This document shows, one piece after another, positions 10,849 through 21,981 of a DNA stretch of 64,000 nucleotides. The notes under the pieces are model-generated. The model saw only the letters and a program-made list of their open reading frames with translations, had not been told where the DNA came from and searched no databases. The position numbers and the translations under genes were made by a program. Within the stretch, counting starts at the first letter, position 1; every line of letters begins with the position of its first letter. This DNA comes from Diphasiastrum complanatum (lineage: Eukaryota > Streptophyta > Lycopodiopsida > Lycopodiales > Lycopodiaceae), in assembly GCA_029204225.1 (NCBI GenBank), contig CM055101.1:62138955-62202954 (forward strand). The letters run 5' to 3'.

Positions 10849-11394
10849 ATATATAATAGATGCACCGAATCGCGATTCGCAACCCAGAATTGCAAATTTT
10901 TTTTTTTTTTTAATGGCTGAATCAATGGTCAAACCAGCGTTTTGCCTCTCAGAAGTGCAGTAGATGAGGCACAAAGAGATCTTATTTTCAGTAGCTATCT
11001 GGTTGTCATTTGCTCTGGTTTTCAGTAAATGTTAACGCTACAGTTTGGACTATCAACTGTATGGATGATGATCACTTTTGCAATCGTTTCACTGGAGATG
11101 TGAGTGCAATGTACATACAGTTGGGGGCATAAATATTGGGCCCTTCTCGGCGCGCATTTGGACCCCATTTATATCTACAGGGGGGTGGTAGCATTTTTAT
11201 CTACAATGTCTATATAGCAGGAAGCTCTAGGGGGTTCAGGGGGCGGAAACGGGGGGTGGTAGCCCCCCAATAAACAAGGGGTCCAGAAGGCGGTAGCCCC
11301 CCCAACGGCAAACTACACAGTCATAATGCTCTCAATCAGAGCTTCCATCTGATACCCATATTGCCCAAATTTAAAAAAAAAAAAAAAAACGATT
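10849..11394. repeat. Duplicated flank shared with 47260-47803
   Basis: This non-coding stretch matches 47260-47803 nearly base for base, with homopolymer length differences. It includes a GAATCGCGATTC palindrome near 10868, a long T run, and a G-rich part (about 11190-11320) with repeated ggggggtggtagc and gccccccc words. It ends in atacccatattgccca, the same terminus as the 531-bp element at 19780-20310. It is a segmental duplication of the copy 1 / copy 5 locus rather than part of the transposon. Confidence 0.75.
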
Positions 11395-12099
11395 CTGCAG
11401 GGGCCATAGCGGGGGCAGGTGGCTCCGGTTCCGGATTTCTCTGCCGAGTCTGTCGCAGGATCTCTGCAATGTCTGCCTCTTGCTTCCGATGTCTTTCGTT
11501 GTGCCTTCGGATATCTTCCTTGAGCTTCTGCCTGGCTTCACCCTTGGGCTTCAGTGGTATGCGCTCTGCCATCTCGATCGACCTTCTCCTCACAGCACCT
11601 TGGTCTTCGAACAACCTCTCACAGCACCTTGGCTCTCAAATAGCCTCTCACAGCCTGTCACTGGCTCTCGCTTGCTCTCTCACTGGCTATCATTGGCTCT
11701 CTCACAGCCTCTGAAAATGCCTCTCACAATGGCATTGTGAATGCTTATTTATCCCTATAGCCTGATCGGCCATGTGGTTCCCCATCATCCCTCCATGTTC
11801 CTCTGTACCTGCCCCCATGTGATGCTCCCCCCCTGTGTTGCTCTCCCATTTGCCCCATGGTCTGCTCACCCATAGTGCCCATGTGCTGTTGCACCAGTTC
11901 CCTGCACCATGTACTGTACCCTCTTTTTTTACACCCAAAACCTTTTTCATTTTTTTAACCTATTTTTGTAGGTAAAAGACTAATTAAATATTAAAAGAAA
12001 AAATATTAAAAATGGTACCGCCCTGGTACTGCGGATCCCGGGCGGGTACCGTACCGGCGGTACGTACTGTTATGGTACCGGCGGTACCAGAGGGCACTA

Positions 12100-12101
<2 letters not shown>
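11395..12101 (-). mobile_element. Right-end fragment of a hAT-like element with partial ORF2
   Basis: Holds the N-terminal part of ORF2 (11614 down to about 11395, minus), cut off in the Pro-rich linker by joining to the poly-A end of the preceding block. Behind it come the ORF2 upstream region (a TATA-like ATAAATAAG near 11739-11747 in the minus sense) and a right-type GGTACC array (about 12012-12101) ending gggcaCTATG next to (TA)n. No transposase part remains. Confidence 0.7.

Positions 12102-12147
<46 letters not shown>
12102..12147. repeat. (TA)n tract between two element ends
   Basis: A pure TA run of about 46 bases. It separates the CTATG end at 12101 from a CATAG start at 12148. Confidence 0.9.
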
Positions 12148-12149
<2 letters not shown>

Positions 12150-12354
12150 TAGGTCCCGCGGTACTGGGTACCGCGGATCCTGGTACCGCGGGACCATACT
12201 GGTGTTGGTACCGCGGTACCACAATATAAAATTTTATTTAATATTTAATATTTTTTAAATTTTTTTCTTACCTAAACCTACTCGCCCCCCCTCGCATTTC
12301 ATCAAAAATTTTTTTGCGCCCTCCTCCGCCCTACCATCGCTACTGTTTCCGCCC
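12148..12354 (+). mobile_element. Left-end fragment of a hAT-like element
   Basis: Starts CATAGGTCCCGCGG, runs through a GGTACC array, an AT-rich stretch and the pyrimidine-rich leader that precedes the transposase start in copies 1 and 3 (cgcccccc...cgc). It stops before any ATG and is replaced at about 12355 by CCGGACCCTCATG, a terminus of the GTCCG-type repeat. Confidence 0.65.
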
Positions 12355-12366
12355 CGGACCCTCATG

Positions 12367-12403
<37 letters not shown>

Positions 12404-12405
<2 letters not shown>

Positions 12406-12641
12406 TATTGCCCTGTGGTACCGCTGTTATGGTACCGTCGGTACGGTACCGCCCTGGGATCCGAGGTACCAGGGCGGTACCATAATAATAAAAAAAAAAA
12501 AATTTAAATTTATTTCCCTTGTTATTTTTGTAAAATTTTTTTTTTTTTTTTTTTTGGTACCGTAGGACCGGTACGGTACCGCAGTACCAGTATGGTTCCT
12601 CGGTACCAAGATCCGCGGTACCCGGTACCGCGGGACCTATG
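12404..12641 (-). mobile_element. 238-bp MITE-like derivative
   Basis: A short element with a right-type GGTACC end at its left (CATATTGCC..., first G of CATAG changed) and a left-type end at its right (...GCGGGACCTATG). Between them is only poly-A/T-rich filler. Eight bases on each side read ATATATAT, so it sits in the middle of a TA tract. It has no coding capacity, so the transposase of a copy like copy 3 would have to move it. Confidence 0.7.
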
Positions 12642-12670
12642 ATATATATTATATATATATATAATGATCC

Positions 12671-12800
12671 AGACATGAGGGTCGGGGCCAAAATGGCCAC
12701 GTCCGCGTCCGCGTCCGACGCCCGGACCCGGGGTCGGACGTGTCCTTTTTCTTTTTAATTTTGCGTCCGGGCCCCGGACGCGTTTTTTTAAAAAAAAAAA
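12671..12800. repeat. GTCCG-rich subterminal repeat, CATGAGGGTC terminus
   Basis: Starts CATGAGGGTCGGGGCC and contains repeated cgtccg, gtcggac and cggacg words. The inverted terminus (GGACCCTCATG) occurs at 12355-12367 and 51026-51036, and a direct copy at 19410. It may be the left end of the divergent hAT-like element whose gene starts at 13639, which would explain its distance of less than 1 kb from that gene. Confidence 0.5.
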
Positions 12801-13210
12801 GAAAAGAAAGAAAAAGCAAAAACCCGCGGCCCCTGCGGAGTCCGCAGAACCCGAGAGTAGGCAGAGGGCGGAAGCCTATTGTGGCTATTGGAATATACAT
12901 TGTAAATATGGGTTAAATCCAATGTAGTTAAAGGTTAATTAATCATGTATGTGTAGTTTTATTGTACTATGGAAATGCATTCACATGGTTAGATAAATAG
13001 GTTAGGACAAGTCGCTTTTAGAGTAATTGATGTTACGAAGTTAAGTTGTTAGGTTAGTTGACGTTTAGTCGTATTCGGGAAGAAGTCGAATAGTCCGTAA
13101 GTGACCGCAAGGTCGTCAATTGCGGTTTCCATGCTCTATGGGAAGCTGAACCGACCACTGGCAGTCATTACGGAGGATTGTGATATTGGATTGCGGCATT
13201 CTCACAGTTG

Positions 13211-13220
13211 TATAAATAGG
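13211..13220 (+). promoter_or_regulatory. TATA box of the divergent transposase gene
   Basis: TATAAATAGG preceded by acagttg, 419 bases upstream of the ATG at 13639. It is the best TATA match in the region. The (GA)n tract would lie in the 5' untranslated region. The call is from motif and position only. Confidence 0.5.
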
Positions 13221-13284
13221 ACATTTGGAGTTGGTTTAGGGGCTTTTGGATTTTACGCTGTTTGGACAGTAGGTGTGGGAGAGC

Positions 13285-13287
<3 letters not shown>

Positions 13288-13375
<88 letters not shown>
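13288..13375. repeat. (GA)n microsatellite
   Basis: A pure GA run of about 88 bases, followed by GT-rich sequence to about 13520 and by a short telomere-like tract (gggtttagggtttaggg) near 13556-13572. Confidence 0.95.
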
Positions 13376-13378
<3 letters not shown>

Positions 13379-13638
13379 TGTTTGTGTGTGTGTGAAAATT
13401 GTGTGTATGCATTCAGTTGTGTGTGTGTGGTGATCTGTGTGAGAGAGAGAGAGGGGAAAAGACAGAGTGTGAGGAACGTAGAGAGAGAGGATTTGTGTGT
13501 GTGCACAGTGCATGTGTGTGAGTTTAGGATTTAGGTTCAAGTGTGCTTGGGTTTGGGGTTTAGGGTTTAGGGCGGGAGAGAGCTTGGATTTCCGTGCTTC
13601 TGTGTGTGTGTGCGTGTGAGAGAGAGAGGGAGAGAGAG

Positions 13639-16600
13639 ATGGCTGCTCGTCCCATTTGGGATGAGGTGGAGGTCATGCCCAACAAAAAGTGGAGTTGCCC
13701 TTTTTGTCGAAAGCAGTTCACAGGGAATGCCTCTGGGGTTCGAGCACATCTGGGGGGGTTGCGAGTCCGACCCACGGGGGGACGCTACGGGATCGGCATT
13801 TGTATGGTCATCCCCGCTGCGGAGAGGGCTCGCATTATGGAGACATATTCTGAGACAGCTGTTGAGCCCGGTGAGCCGTCCACAGATGCCGCGGACTCTA
13901 TTTCTACTGGTGCACCCACTGCCACCGACCCTGCCACTGGTACACCCAGCGCCACCGCCCCCACCGTCGCATCTGCACCCGCCACCGCCGCTGCATCCGC
14001 CCCCGCCCCCGCCCCCGCCCCCGCCTCCGTCAATATTCCCCATGGATCCACGGCCTCCACTGCTGCACCTACGCCTCTGCCATCACCGTCAGATTTGCAC
14101 GGCCCATCCACATCCTCCACTTCCGCACCTGCACCTATGCCACCACCTCCAGATCCGCATCGTCCATCCGCATCCTCCCAGCCATCCACATCCCGAGGCA
14201 CCAGACAGATGTCCATGCCGGGATCTTTCAGAGAGGGGCACAGAGAGGCCACCAGGACCATAGCACAGATGTTCTATGACCTGAACCTCCCCTTTATCAT
14301 GGCATCATCCCGCATCTTTCGAGAGGCTATCTCGAAAGTTGCAGTCTGCGGGCCCGGCTACACACCACCCACAGCCGACGCACTACGAGGCCCTTTGCTC
14401 CAGGACCGGGTTGCATCAGTCAGAGAGAGACTGGCCGCACTGCACGAGGCTTGGGATAGATACGGCTGTTCCATCATGGCTGATGGGTGGATTGATCATC
14501 GCAGACGTCCACTCATCAACGTGATTGTTTCCAGTTGTTACGGTTCCAATGTTCTTGCGCAGCATCGACGCCTCTGAGGCAGGGAGAGTGCATTCGGCCG
14601 AGTACATTTACGGCATCATTCGCGCGGCGATAGAGGAGGTCGGACCACAACGCGTTGTCCAGGTATAATATTCTTTCATTAGTTGCGTGCTCATTTGCTG
14701 CTTGATGTTGATACAATAGTTCTGCGTAGTTTTCGATTGATTGCAATGTGTTTCCGAGCTGTGAACTGATCGTGTGAATGTATCGCGAAAGGTTGTGACG
14801 GACAATGCGTCCAACTGCCGCGGTATGGGGGAGCTTCTTATGGCAGACTACCCCTCCATTGTGTGGACGCCATGCGCCGCACACTCACTGGACCTCCTCC
14901 TGCATTCCATTGGGCGCCTGCCTTGGGTCAGTGACATTCTCACGAGGGCACTTGCGGTCGTGGACTTCGTCACACGCAAGCGCCGCATGACGGCGCTTTT
15001 CCGCACATTCAGCAGGTAAGCTGCCACTTACTTTTTGGCTCGTCAAGATGCTCTTTTTTTTTGGCTCGTTTCATGTGTGCCTCTCATTCCGTTTGTCAAT
15101 GCAGGCTCGACTTGAAGAAGCCCGCTCGCACCCGCTTCGCCTACCAGTTCATCACGCTTGAGCGGCTACACAAGCTCAAAGGTGAATTGCGGCACATGGC
15201 CACTTCGGCAGAGTTCACCGCCATGGACTTGTCCACGACCCCAGAGGGCTTGGCCTTCCATGACATCTTATTCATGGAGCCTTTCTGGGTGGATATGCAG
15301 CAGCTAATGGACATCATGCGCCCCATCTACTCTGTTCTGAGGCTCGTTGATCGCAAGGGGTGCACGATGGGCCTCATCTACGAGTTCATGGACCGCATAG
15401 GCGAGTCTCTCCAACGTTCCGAGCTGGACCCTGCCAGGTATAACTTTTTTCCGTCTCACCATCCTTACTTCCATTTCACACTCTGTTTCGTCTTGCTACC
15501 GCAACACGATGGTATGTAACTATTGCCTCCGCGTGGTTTGGTCCACAGGGTGGAGCCTATCAGGCGCTTGTGGCAGCGGCGATGGGAGAAGTTTCACCGG
15601 CCCATTCACAGTGTGGCCCACATACTGCATCCGCTTTTTCAGAGCGAGAGGCAGTACGACGATGCAGAGCTGCGTGCGGACTCGTTCGCATACCTCCGCC
15701 TCCTCAGCAGCGACACTGGGTTCCGCAGTAGGCTCGAGGTGCAGAGGCTCGGTTATAGGTAAACTCTTGATCTATCATACGTTTTCGTTCGTTCAATTTC
15801 ACTGCGCGGGCTCAAGTGTACTCAAGCATATCGTTGCTCAACTGCAGGCACTCTCTGGGGCTGTTCGGCGAGGACCTTGCACGTGTTCGAGAGAACAGGC
15901 TCTTGCCTGTATCATGGTGGGAGAGCTACGGCGTCGGGCAGCCAGACCTGAGGACGCTCGCGCTCCGAGTCCTTGCAGAAGTATGTTGTCTGATCTCATT
16001 CATCCAACCAGTTTTCGCATTTTCTCTACAAGGTCGGTACTCACTCGAGTTGTTGCCAATTAATGCAGGACTGTTCTGCTTGCGTGTGCGAGCGGAATTG
16101 GTCAGCGTTCAGCCTTGTTCCCACGAACAGGCGGAACCGTCTGACGACGGAGTGGTGCAATGACCTGGTGTACTGCAACACCAACACCAGAGTGGTTCGA
16201 CGCATCACGGAGAGCATGAGGGCAGGAGGCGCACACGCCCTACTGCTGCAGGTATATTTTGTTGCTCTGTCGTTTTGCTTTCGTATTGGTTTGAGACATT
16301 CAGTTTAATGCCCTCACGGTTGCTTCGGCTATTCTCACGAATGATTGACTTGTGCAGGTCAATCCCGATGAGTGCCTGGTTGCAGCGGCAGATCACGAGC
16401 CAGAGGTTGATCCGGACGATGCTGTTCGGCGTGCTCTGCGGGGTGATCCCGAGGATGATGCCGATGCCGATGAGACCACCACCCTCCCTGCTGACGTTCC
16501 ATTGCCCTCCTCTGATGATGAGCCCACATATGATTCAGATGAGACGGTCGACCCAGCAGGGGATGGTCCACGTGCCCCACCCAGTACCCCCGCATCACGC

Positions 16601-16960
16601 CCCCTTTCAGATGATGGATGGTCAGAGTTTGCGAGGGAGACAGAGGCTGCTGCCCAGAGACATACAGCGCAGAGATGACTCAGAGCATCACAGGCAGGCA
16701 GTTCCTCCCAGAGACCCCCCCGTGGCAGAGGGAGACCCCCAGGCAAGAGTGTACCACAGAGGGTTCCTTCCGGCAGACCCAAAGGCAGGCCAGCCAAGAG
16801 GGGACGCACCGATGATTTTTCTAGTGGTCTCTTGGCAGGCGTCGGCCCAGACCTAGAGGAGTCCCAGATGCCTCCAGACTCCGAGCCAGACTTTGTGTTT
16901 GACACCCCTGCAGATGCATCTGGCACGCAGAGGGATGATTTGTTTAGCGCAAACTTGTAG
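13639..16960 (+). pseudogene. Divergent hAT-like transposase, seven exons, two lesions
   Basis: Exons with GT..AG junctions: 13639-14662, 14792-15015, 15105-15437, 15549-15758, 15848-15980, 16069-16251 and 16358-16960. The N-terminus has a BED-type finger (CPFC then VRAHL). A long Ser/Thr/Pro/Ala-rich linker leads to the DUF659-like core with MADGWIDHRRRP (first catalytic Asp) and VVTDNASN (second). Exon 6 carries the hAT dimerisation motif CERNWSAF..NRL. The tail is acidic, then has AT-hooks (RGRGRPPGK and SGRPKGRPAKRGR). A one-base shift near 14546 and an in-frame TGA at 16676-16678 break it; otherwise the frame is kept. Transposases of this family excise and reinsert their element. It has three introns that the copy 3 gene lacks. 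Confidence 0.8.
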
Positions 16961-17111
16961 ATACTGATACACATTTTAGCATCATGTACAGTGGCATCAG
17001 ATGAGATGTATATATTTTCTTACAGTCTATTTGTGTCATGGCTAATTTATCGTGGTTGCTTACAAATGGTTAGCTCTGTGAAGTTTGAATGGTTAGTCAA
17101 AAATGGTTTGC

Positions 17112-17458
<347 letters not shown>

Positions 17459-17749
17459 AGCACATCTGCATCTCATTCAAAACATATGCATCATGTTCAA
17501 CCATTTAACATAAGACCCTAAACCTGACACCCCAACAAATGGCAGATTTAACACAACACCCCAAACCCTAACAAATCACCCTAAACCCACAACCCTACAG
17601 CCATAACCATCAAAACAAGCCACAAGCATAATCATCATCCATAAACATCATCAACCCCACCTACGTCCTCATTGTGTCGTAGGCATTGCACCACGGGTAT
17701 GTGCAGATTCAACATCAAAGCTGCACTTTCGCAGCATACACTTAAACCT

Positions 17750-17942
17750 GCGTAGAATGTATCAATGGTCCAGGAATACAGTCCATTGGTTCGTGGAGCG
17801 GGTATGTACTCAGGGGACCGAGCCTGGCCCGATTCGGGCATCGTCCGGTCAAAATGGCCGTTCGACGGGTTAGAAACGCAATTAGGTCAATCCAAATCGA
17901 CTAGTTCTGCAGCTATCCGTCTGACGGTCCCGTTTCTCCAAG
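17750..17942. repeat. Direct repeat unit, first copy
   Basis: Matches 18328-18537 with many substitutions. Shared blocks include ggtccaggaatacagtcca, gattcgggnatcgtncggtc and gtctgacggnccc. The two copies flank the ORF2 relic at 18019-18258. No function is recognised. In the minus sense the second copy lies inside an open frame of about 155 codons. Confidence 0.65.
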
Positions 17943-18018
17943 CACTACAGGGAGTGAATGGTCACCAGTGGAGTGGATGGTCATCATAACTGTGTCGTTC
18001 ACTACCGGGAACCAGAAG

Positions 18019-18258
18019 ACCTACTGGCTGGCCCGACGACGAGGGACCCTGGCCCGGACCATGGGAAGTTGTTCTGCGGTGAAGTTAATTCCAATCCGTT
18101 GCATTTCCTCGCCCACGCCAACTCGGTCAGGGGGGAGCAGGTCCGAGGACTGTGAGGGCACGTAGCTGCAGCTCCGGTAGTCGCCCCATTATCTCTCGCT
18201 GGCTCTCGTGAAATCCTCCTTCTAGCTTCCGTTCGTTGTGTCGGCGGACATCTACCAG
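18019..18258 (-). pseudogene. ORF2 relic next to the divergent transposase
   Basis: The minus strand contains RIGINFTAEQLPMVRARV followed by RRRASQ, aligning with EQIGMNFTRRQLIMVRERAARRRANQ-type sequence of the young copies. Further on is VRRHNER, matching the N-terminal RRHNER block. Frames between these blocks are broken. It is convergent to the transposase gene at 13639-16960, as in every other copy, so the pairing predates the split of the two subfamilies. Confidence 0.7.
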
Positions 18259-18292
18259 GACATGCTCCGACTAGTTGCCCACGTGACGTCGA

Positions 18293-18314
18293 CCCTAAAC
18301 CCTAAACCCTAAAT
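18293..18314. repeat. Short telomere-like tract (CCCTAAA)n
   Basis: Three units of CCCTAAA, the plant-type telomere repeat, at an interstitial position. Degenerate versions (ccctaaac) also occur around 17515-17590. Confidence 0.75.
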
Positions 18315-18327
18315 CTATCTCATCACA

Positions 18328-18537
18328 TAGGCCATGGTACTGTGTAGAACGCATCATCGGTCCAGGAATACAGTCCACAGGTTCGTGATCCCAATACGAA
18401 CCCAAGGGATCGAGCCTGGCTCGATTCGGGTATCGTTCGGTCAAAATGGCCCTTCGACTGGAGAGAAGCGCAATTAGGTCAAGCGAAATGGACTGGTTTT
18501 GCAACTCTTCGTCTGACGGCCCCGTTTCTCCAAACGG
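18328..18537. repeat. Direct repeat unit, second copy
   Basis: Diverged copy of 17750-17942. Downstream, 18540-19354 shows no recognisable gene. Confidence 0.65.
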
Positions 18538-19354
18538 GATCCGTTTCGGGTGCCGTCTGTTTCGGCCAGTGGACAACCTCGATATGAACCTGTGGGAACA
18601 AACAGGATGAGGAAACGATCGACGGTCGGGCCGCATCGTCCGTCCGAAGTTCGACGTTAAACAGGGCTTCAGGGACACTTTGTTCGGTCGGGACCTGAAA
18701 ACTGGGAGATGTTTCGGAGCCCCCGTGCTGGTACGCAAAATTTCGACATCGTATTGTAGCAAGTTGGAGTAGTGCCATAACTAATTAGTAAGCTGTTGAA
18801 GTTCATCCGGGAAGACACCGATCCCCTAAACCGAGTCACAGTAGTGTATAGCTTGTAACTCTTCTGGTGAGCCCTAATTTCCCCCAGAGACTTCTGCTCC
18901 TGAGAGCTTGTCACTCTTCTGGTGAGCGTTCACCTTTCCCCAACCCTCTGGCGAGCATTCACTTCTAAACCTTGGGGCAGTAATATGTTTGCCATACAAA
19001 CCTTCACTCGAAACCACTCTCAGATCTTTCTTTGCCGCTTTTTTGGAGCTTAGCTCCCAATGAAGGTTCGTAATAATTTATGAACTGCTCACTGGCCATG
19101 GTTGTTTAGTAATACTGAGGTTATGAGAGGCATGGCCCAGTGGTTAGGTCTGTTGCAAATATTTTTGGAAATTTTTTCAGTACTGTTTTCCTATTTTTTA
19201 ACAGGAGGGGGCAGGTGGGTGACAGGCACCCTCTGATAATTAATTCCGGGGGAAAAACAGGGGCCGTAAATTGTTTTTATTTTGCTTCTGGGATGGGGGG
19301 CAGTAGGCAGGTGCCTGTATTTTTTTTTTTCAAAAAAAAAATTTGAAAAAAATT

Positions 19355-19610
19355 GGACGCGTGCGGACGCGGACGCGTCCGCGTCCGCCATCCGCTTCCT
19401 TAGATAGATCATGAGGGTCCGGGCCCGGACGTGCCCAATTGTTTTTTTTTTTTTAAATTAACAAAAACTAAAAAAGGACGTGTCCGTACCGCCGGACGCA
19501 CCCGTGGCTTCATGTTTTCTTTTAAAAAATTTTTTTAGTCTAAATTTAAAAAAAAAGAAAAAAAAAAAACCAGACACGGACGCAGACGCGCGTCCGGGTC
19601 CCGCTTCCTT

Positions 19611-19611
<1 letters not shown>
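19355..19611. repeat. GTCCG-rich repeats with CATGAGGGTCC terminus
   Basis: Two adjoining units. The first ends gcgtccgccatccgcttccttaga near 19403. The second starts CATGAGGGTCCGGGCCCGGACG at 19410 and ends gtccgggtcccgcttccttaga at about 19611, next to (TA)n. The interior is poly-A/T-rich. The second may be a short nonautonomous element of about 200 bp. The first may be the right end of the divergent element. Confidence 0.5.
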
Positions 19612-19650
<39 letters not shown>

Positions 19651-19652
<2 letters not shown>

Positions 19653-20461
19653 TAGATCCAGCAGTACCAGGATCCGCGGATCCCGGTACCGCGGATCCAT
19701 ACTGATCCGCGGTACCATAATATATAATATATTTTTTTTAATATTTATTTTAATTTTTAAAAAAAATAAAATAAAATCAAGTGGGCAATATGGGTATCAG
19801 CTTGAAGCTATTGACGAGAGTAGTGCATTTATACAGGTTGCTAGTTCTGAAGAGAGCGAATAGCCAAAGGACCAAGGGGATGCAAAACACCAAAAAGTGT
19901 GTTTTTGCTCAGGGAGTCAAACCCCAAATCATGAAGAGGTCGTACCGTCGGGCGGGGCTCTGCCCCCCAAACCCACTGTCGGGGGGCTACTGCCCCCCGG
20001 ACCCCCTGTTTCTCGGGGTCCTACCGCCCCCCGAACCCCCCAAGACTTGTTGCTATATAGAAACTGTAATCTAGCCATCTCATAACCATCATGGTCTCAC
20101 AGTAGACCCTATACTAACAACCGTGCTCAGTAATGGCTTCTCCTCATAACGGGGGCCTTACAGATCTGAGCTCACGGTTAACTAGTGACTACTAAACTGA
20201 GAGGTGCATTATTTAGTTGTCTAACACAATTTGTAGCTGAAAGCACCGACAACCTGCATAAATGCACTGCTCTCGTCAAGAGCTTCAAGCTGATACCCAT
20301 ATTGCCCACTAAATTTTAAAAAAAAAAATTAATTTTTTAAAAAAAAAAAAGAATTAAAAATGGTGCCGCCTTGGTACCGCGAATTTTTGGGCGGCACCAT
20401 AATGGCGGTACCACCATTATGGTACCGCGGTACCATAATGGCGGTACCACGTGCCACTATG
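19651..20461 (+). mobile_element. Nonautonomous GGTACC element interrupted by another element
   Basis: Left end CATAGATCCAGCAGTACC at 19651 after a (TA)n tract. Right end ...gtgccaCTATG at 20457-20461, followed by a short AT stretch. The left array (19651-19727) mixes GATCC with GGTACC words. The right array spans about 20358-20461. The interior AT-rich DNA is split by the 531-bp inverted-repeat element at 19780-20310, leaving about 280 bp of its own sequence. It has no coding capacity. Confidence 0.6.
19780..20310. mobile_element. 531-bp element with ~58-bp terminal inverted repeats
   Basis: The left end agtgggcaatatgggtatca... is matched by the inverted right end over about 58 bases with a few mismatches. 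The interior holds G/C-rich palindromic words (ggggggctactgccccc, ctaccgccccccg) and no gene. The target duplication is unclear because the flanks are A-rich. The same terminus (tgggcaatatgggtatcag) closes the duplicated flanks at 11394 and 47790. Confidence 0.75.
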
Positions 20462-21059
20462 AAATATATATATTTCATAGTACCCTCTGGTACCGCTGGT
20501 ATGGTACCGCCGGTACGGTACCGCCCTCGGATCCGCGGTACCAGGGCGGTACCATTTTTAATATTTTTTTTAATCTTTTAATATATTTTTAGTAATTTTT
20601 TTTGCATATTAACTACCAAAAAAGGACAAAAAAAAGTAAAAAAGGGAGTTCTGGGTGTAAAAAAAGAGGGTACAGTACATGATGCAGGGGACTGTTGCAG
20701 TGGCACATGGGCACTGCGAGTGAGCAGACCGAGGGGCCAATGGGAGACCAACACAGGGGGGTAGCATCACATGGGGGCAAGTACAGAGGCACATGGGCAT
20801 TGTGGGTGAGCAGACCATGGGCCCAATGGGAGACCAACACAGGGGGGAGCATCACATGGGGGTAGGTACAGAGGCACATGGAGGGATGATGGGGATCCAC
20901 ATGGCCGATCAGGCTGTGGGGATAAATAGGCACTCACAATGCCATTGTGGTTGCCATTTTCAGAGGCTGTGAGAGGGCTGGTGATAGACAGTGAGAGAGC
21001 AAGCGAGAGCCGGTGACAGGCTGTGAGAGGCTGTTTGAGAGCCAGGGTGCTGTGAGAGG

Positions 21060-21449
21060 GTGTTCAAGGACCAGGGTGCTGTGAGGAGAAGGTCGATCGA
21101 GATGGCAGAGCGCATACCACCGAAGCCCGAGGGCGAAGCCAGGAGGAAGCTTGAGGAAGATATCCGAAGGCACAACGAGAGGCATCGGAAGCAAGAGGCA
21201 GATATGACTCGACAGAGAAATCCGGAACCAGAGCCACCCGCCCCCGCTGTGGATCCTGTCCCCGCTGTCGAGCTGGATCTGGATGAGCAGATCGGAATGA
21301 ATTTCACACGACGGCAGCTCATCATGGTCAGGGAAAGGGCGGCCAGACGTCGGGCTAACCAGGAGGCAGCTCGGGCTAACTGGGAGGAAGAGCAAGAGCG
21401 ACAAAACAATGCACCAGACGAGGGCGAGGAGTCGGTGGAGGATCAGTGA
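21060..21449 (+). CDS. ORF2 of copy 2, short in-frame deletion
   Basis: A 129-codon frame, convergent to the transposase of copy 2. It matches the 135-codon ORF2 of copy 3 except for six residues missing after EAD and a few substitutions (for example NWEEEQ for NREAEQ). The in-frame loss keeps the frame open. The region upstream (20640-20990) carries two units of an 85-bp repeat and a TATA-like ATAAATAGG near 20923-20931. Function unknown. Confidence 0.6.
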   Translation: MFKDQGAVRRRSIEMAERIPPKPEGEARRKLEEDIRRHNERHRKQEADMTRQRNPEPEPPAPAVDPVPAVELDLDEQIGMNFTRRQLIMVRERAARRRANQEAARANWEEEQERQNNAPDEGEESVEDQ

Positions 21450-21981
21450 GGGATGTTTAGAATAGATGAGGTCCAGCCGTATGTGGCGGACTATTGCTAT
21501 GTAGTTTTCGGCAGTTTATGGTGCAGCAAATAACTAGATGGCTGCTTAAAAAAATGACAGTATATGTGATGTTATCCTGATACAACGGTTGAATATATAC
21601 ATAGTTGTTTTTTGTGCAACGCGAGCCTGGTCATGTAAGATGCAATGTCTGTAATTTTTTTAAATGCAGATGTATTACATGTGTTTATGAAATGTCATTT
21701 GGGGTGTAGGGGTGATTGCTGTGCTCATGATGTAGGTGCATATATGTGAAGCTAGCATTCACTTCAAACGAAATTAAATGAAAATAGGATTCAGACACGC
21801 ACATAGAATTCTTCGACATAAAATAAAGCATCACATGTACAGAGCGACATACGCACAATGTGCAACAAATAATGTAGGCCAAACACTGTATATAATGTGA
21901 AAAATCATCTGAGTACAATGGTAGACCGTCTGCTAGAGACAAACTACTGAAACTAAAACAACAGAGCCACAATCAATGCTC

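Noticed and set aside
12102-12147. Inverted CTATG-(TA)n-CATAG as one palindromic element
   Set aside because: The sequences on the two sides are a right end and a left end of different elements meeting at a TA tract, so a single hairpin element is less likely.
18293-18314. Chromosome end (telomere)
   Set aside because: Only about three CCCTAAA units in the interior of a repeat-rich region, so interstitial.
18295-18762. 155-codon minus-strand frame
   Set aside because: Overlaps the direct repeat, whose other copy is not open in this frame. No family recognised, so not called as a gene.
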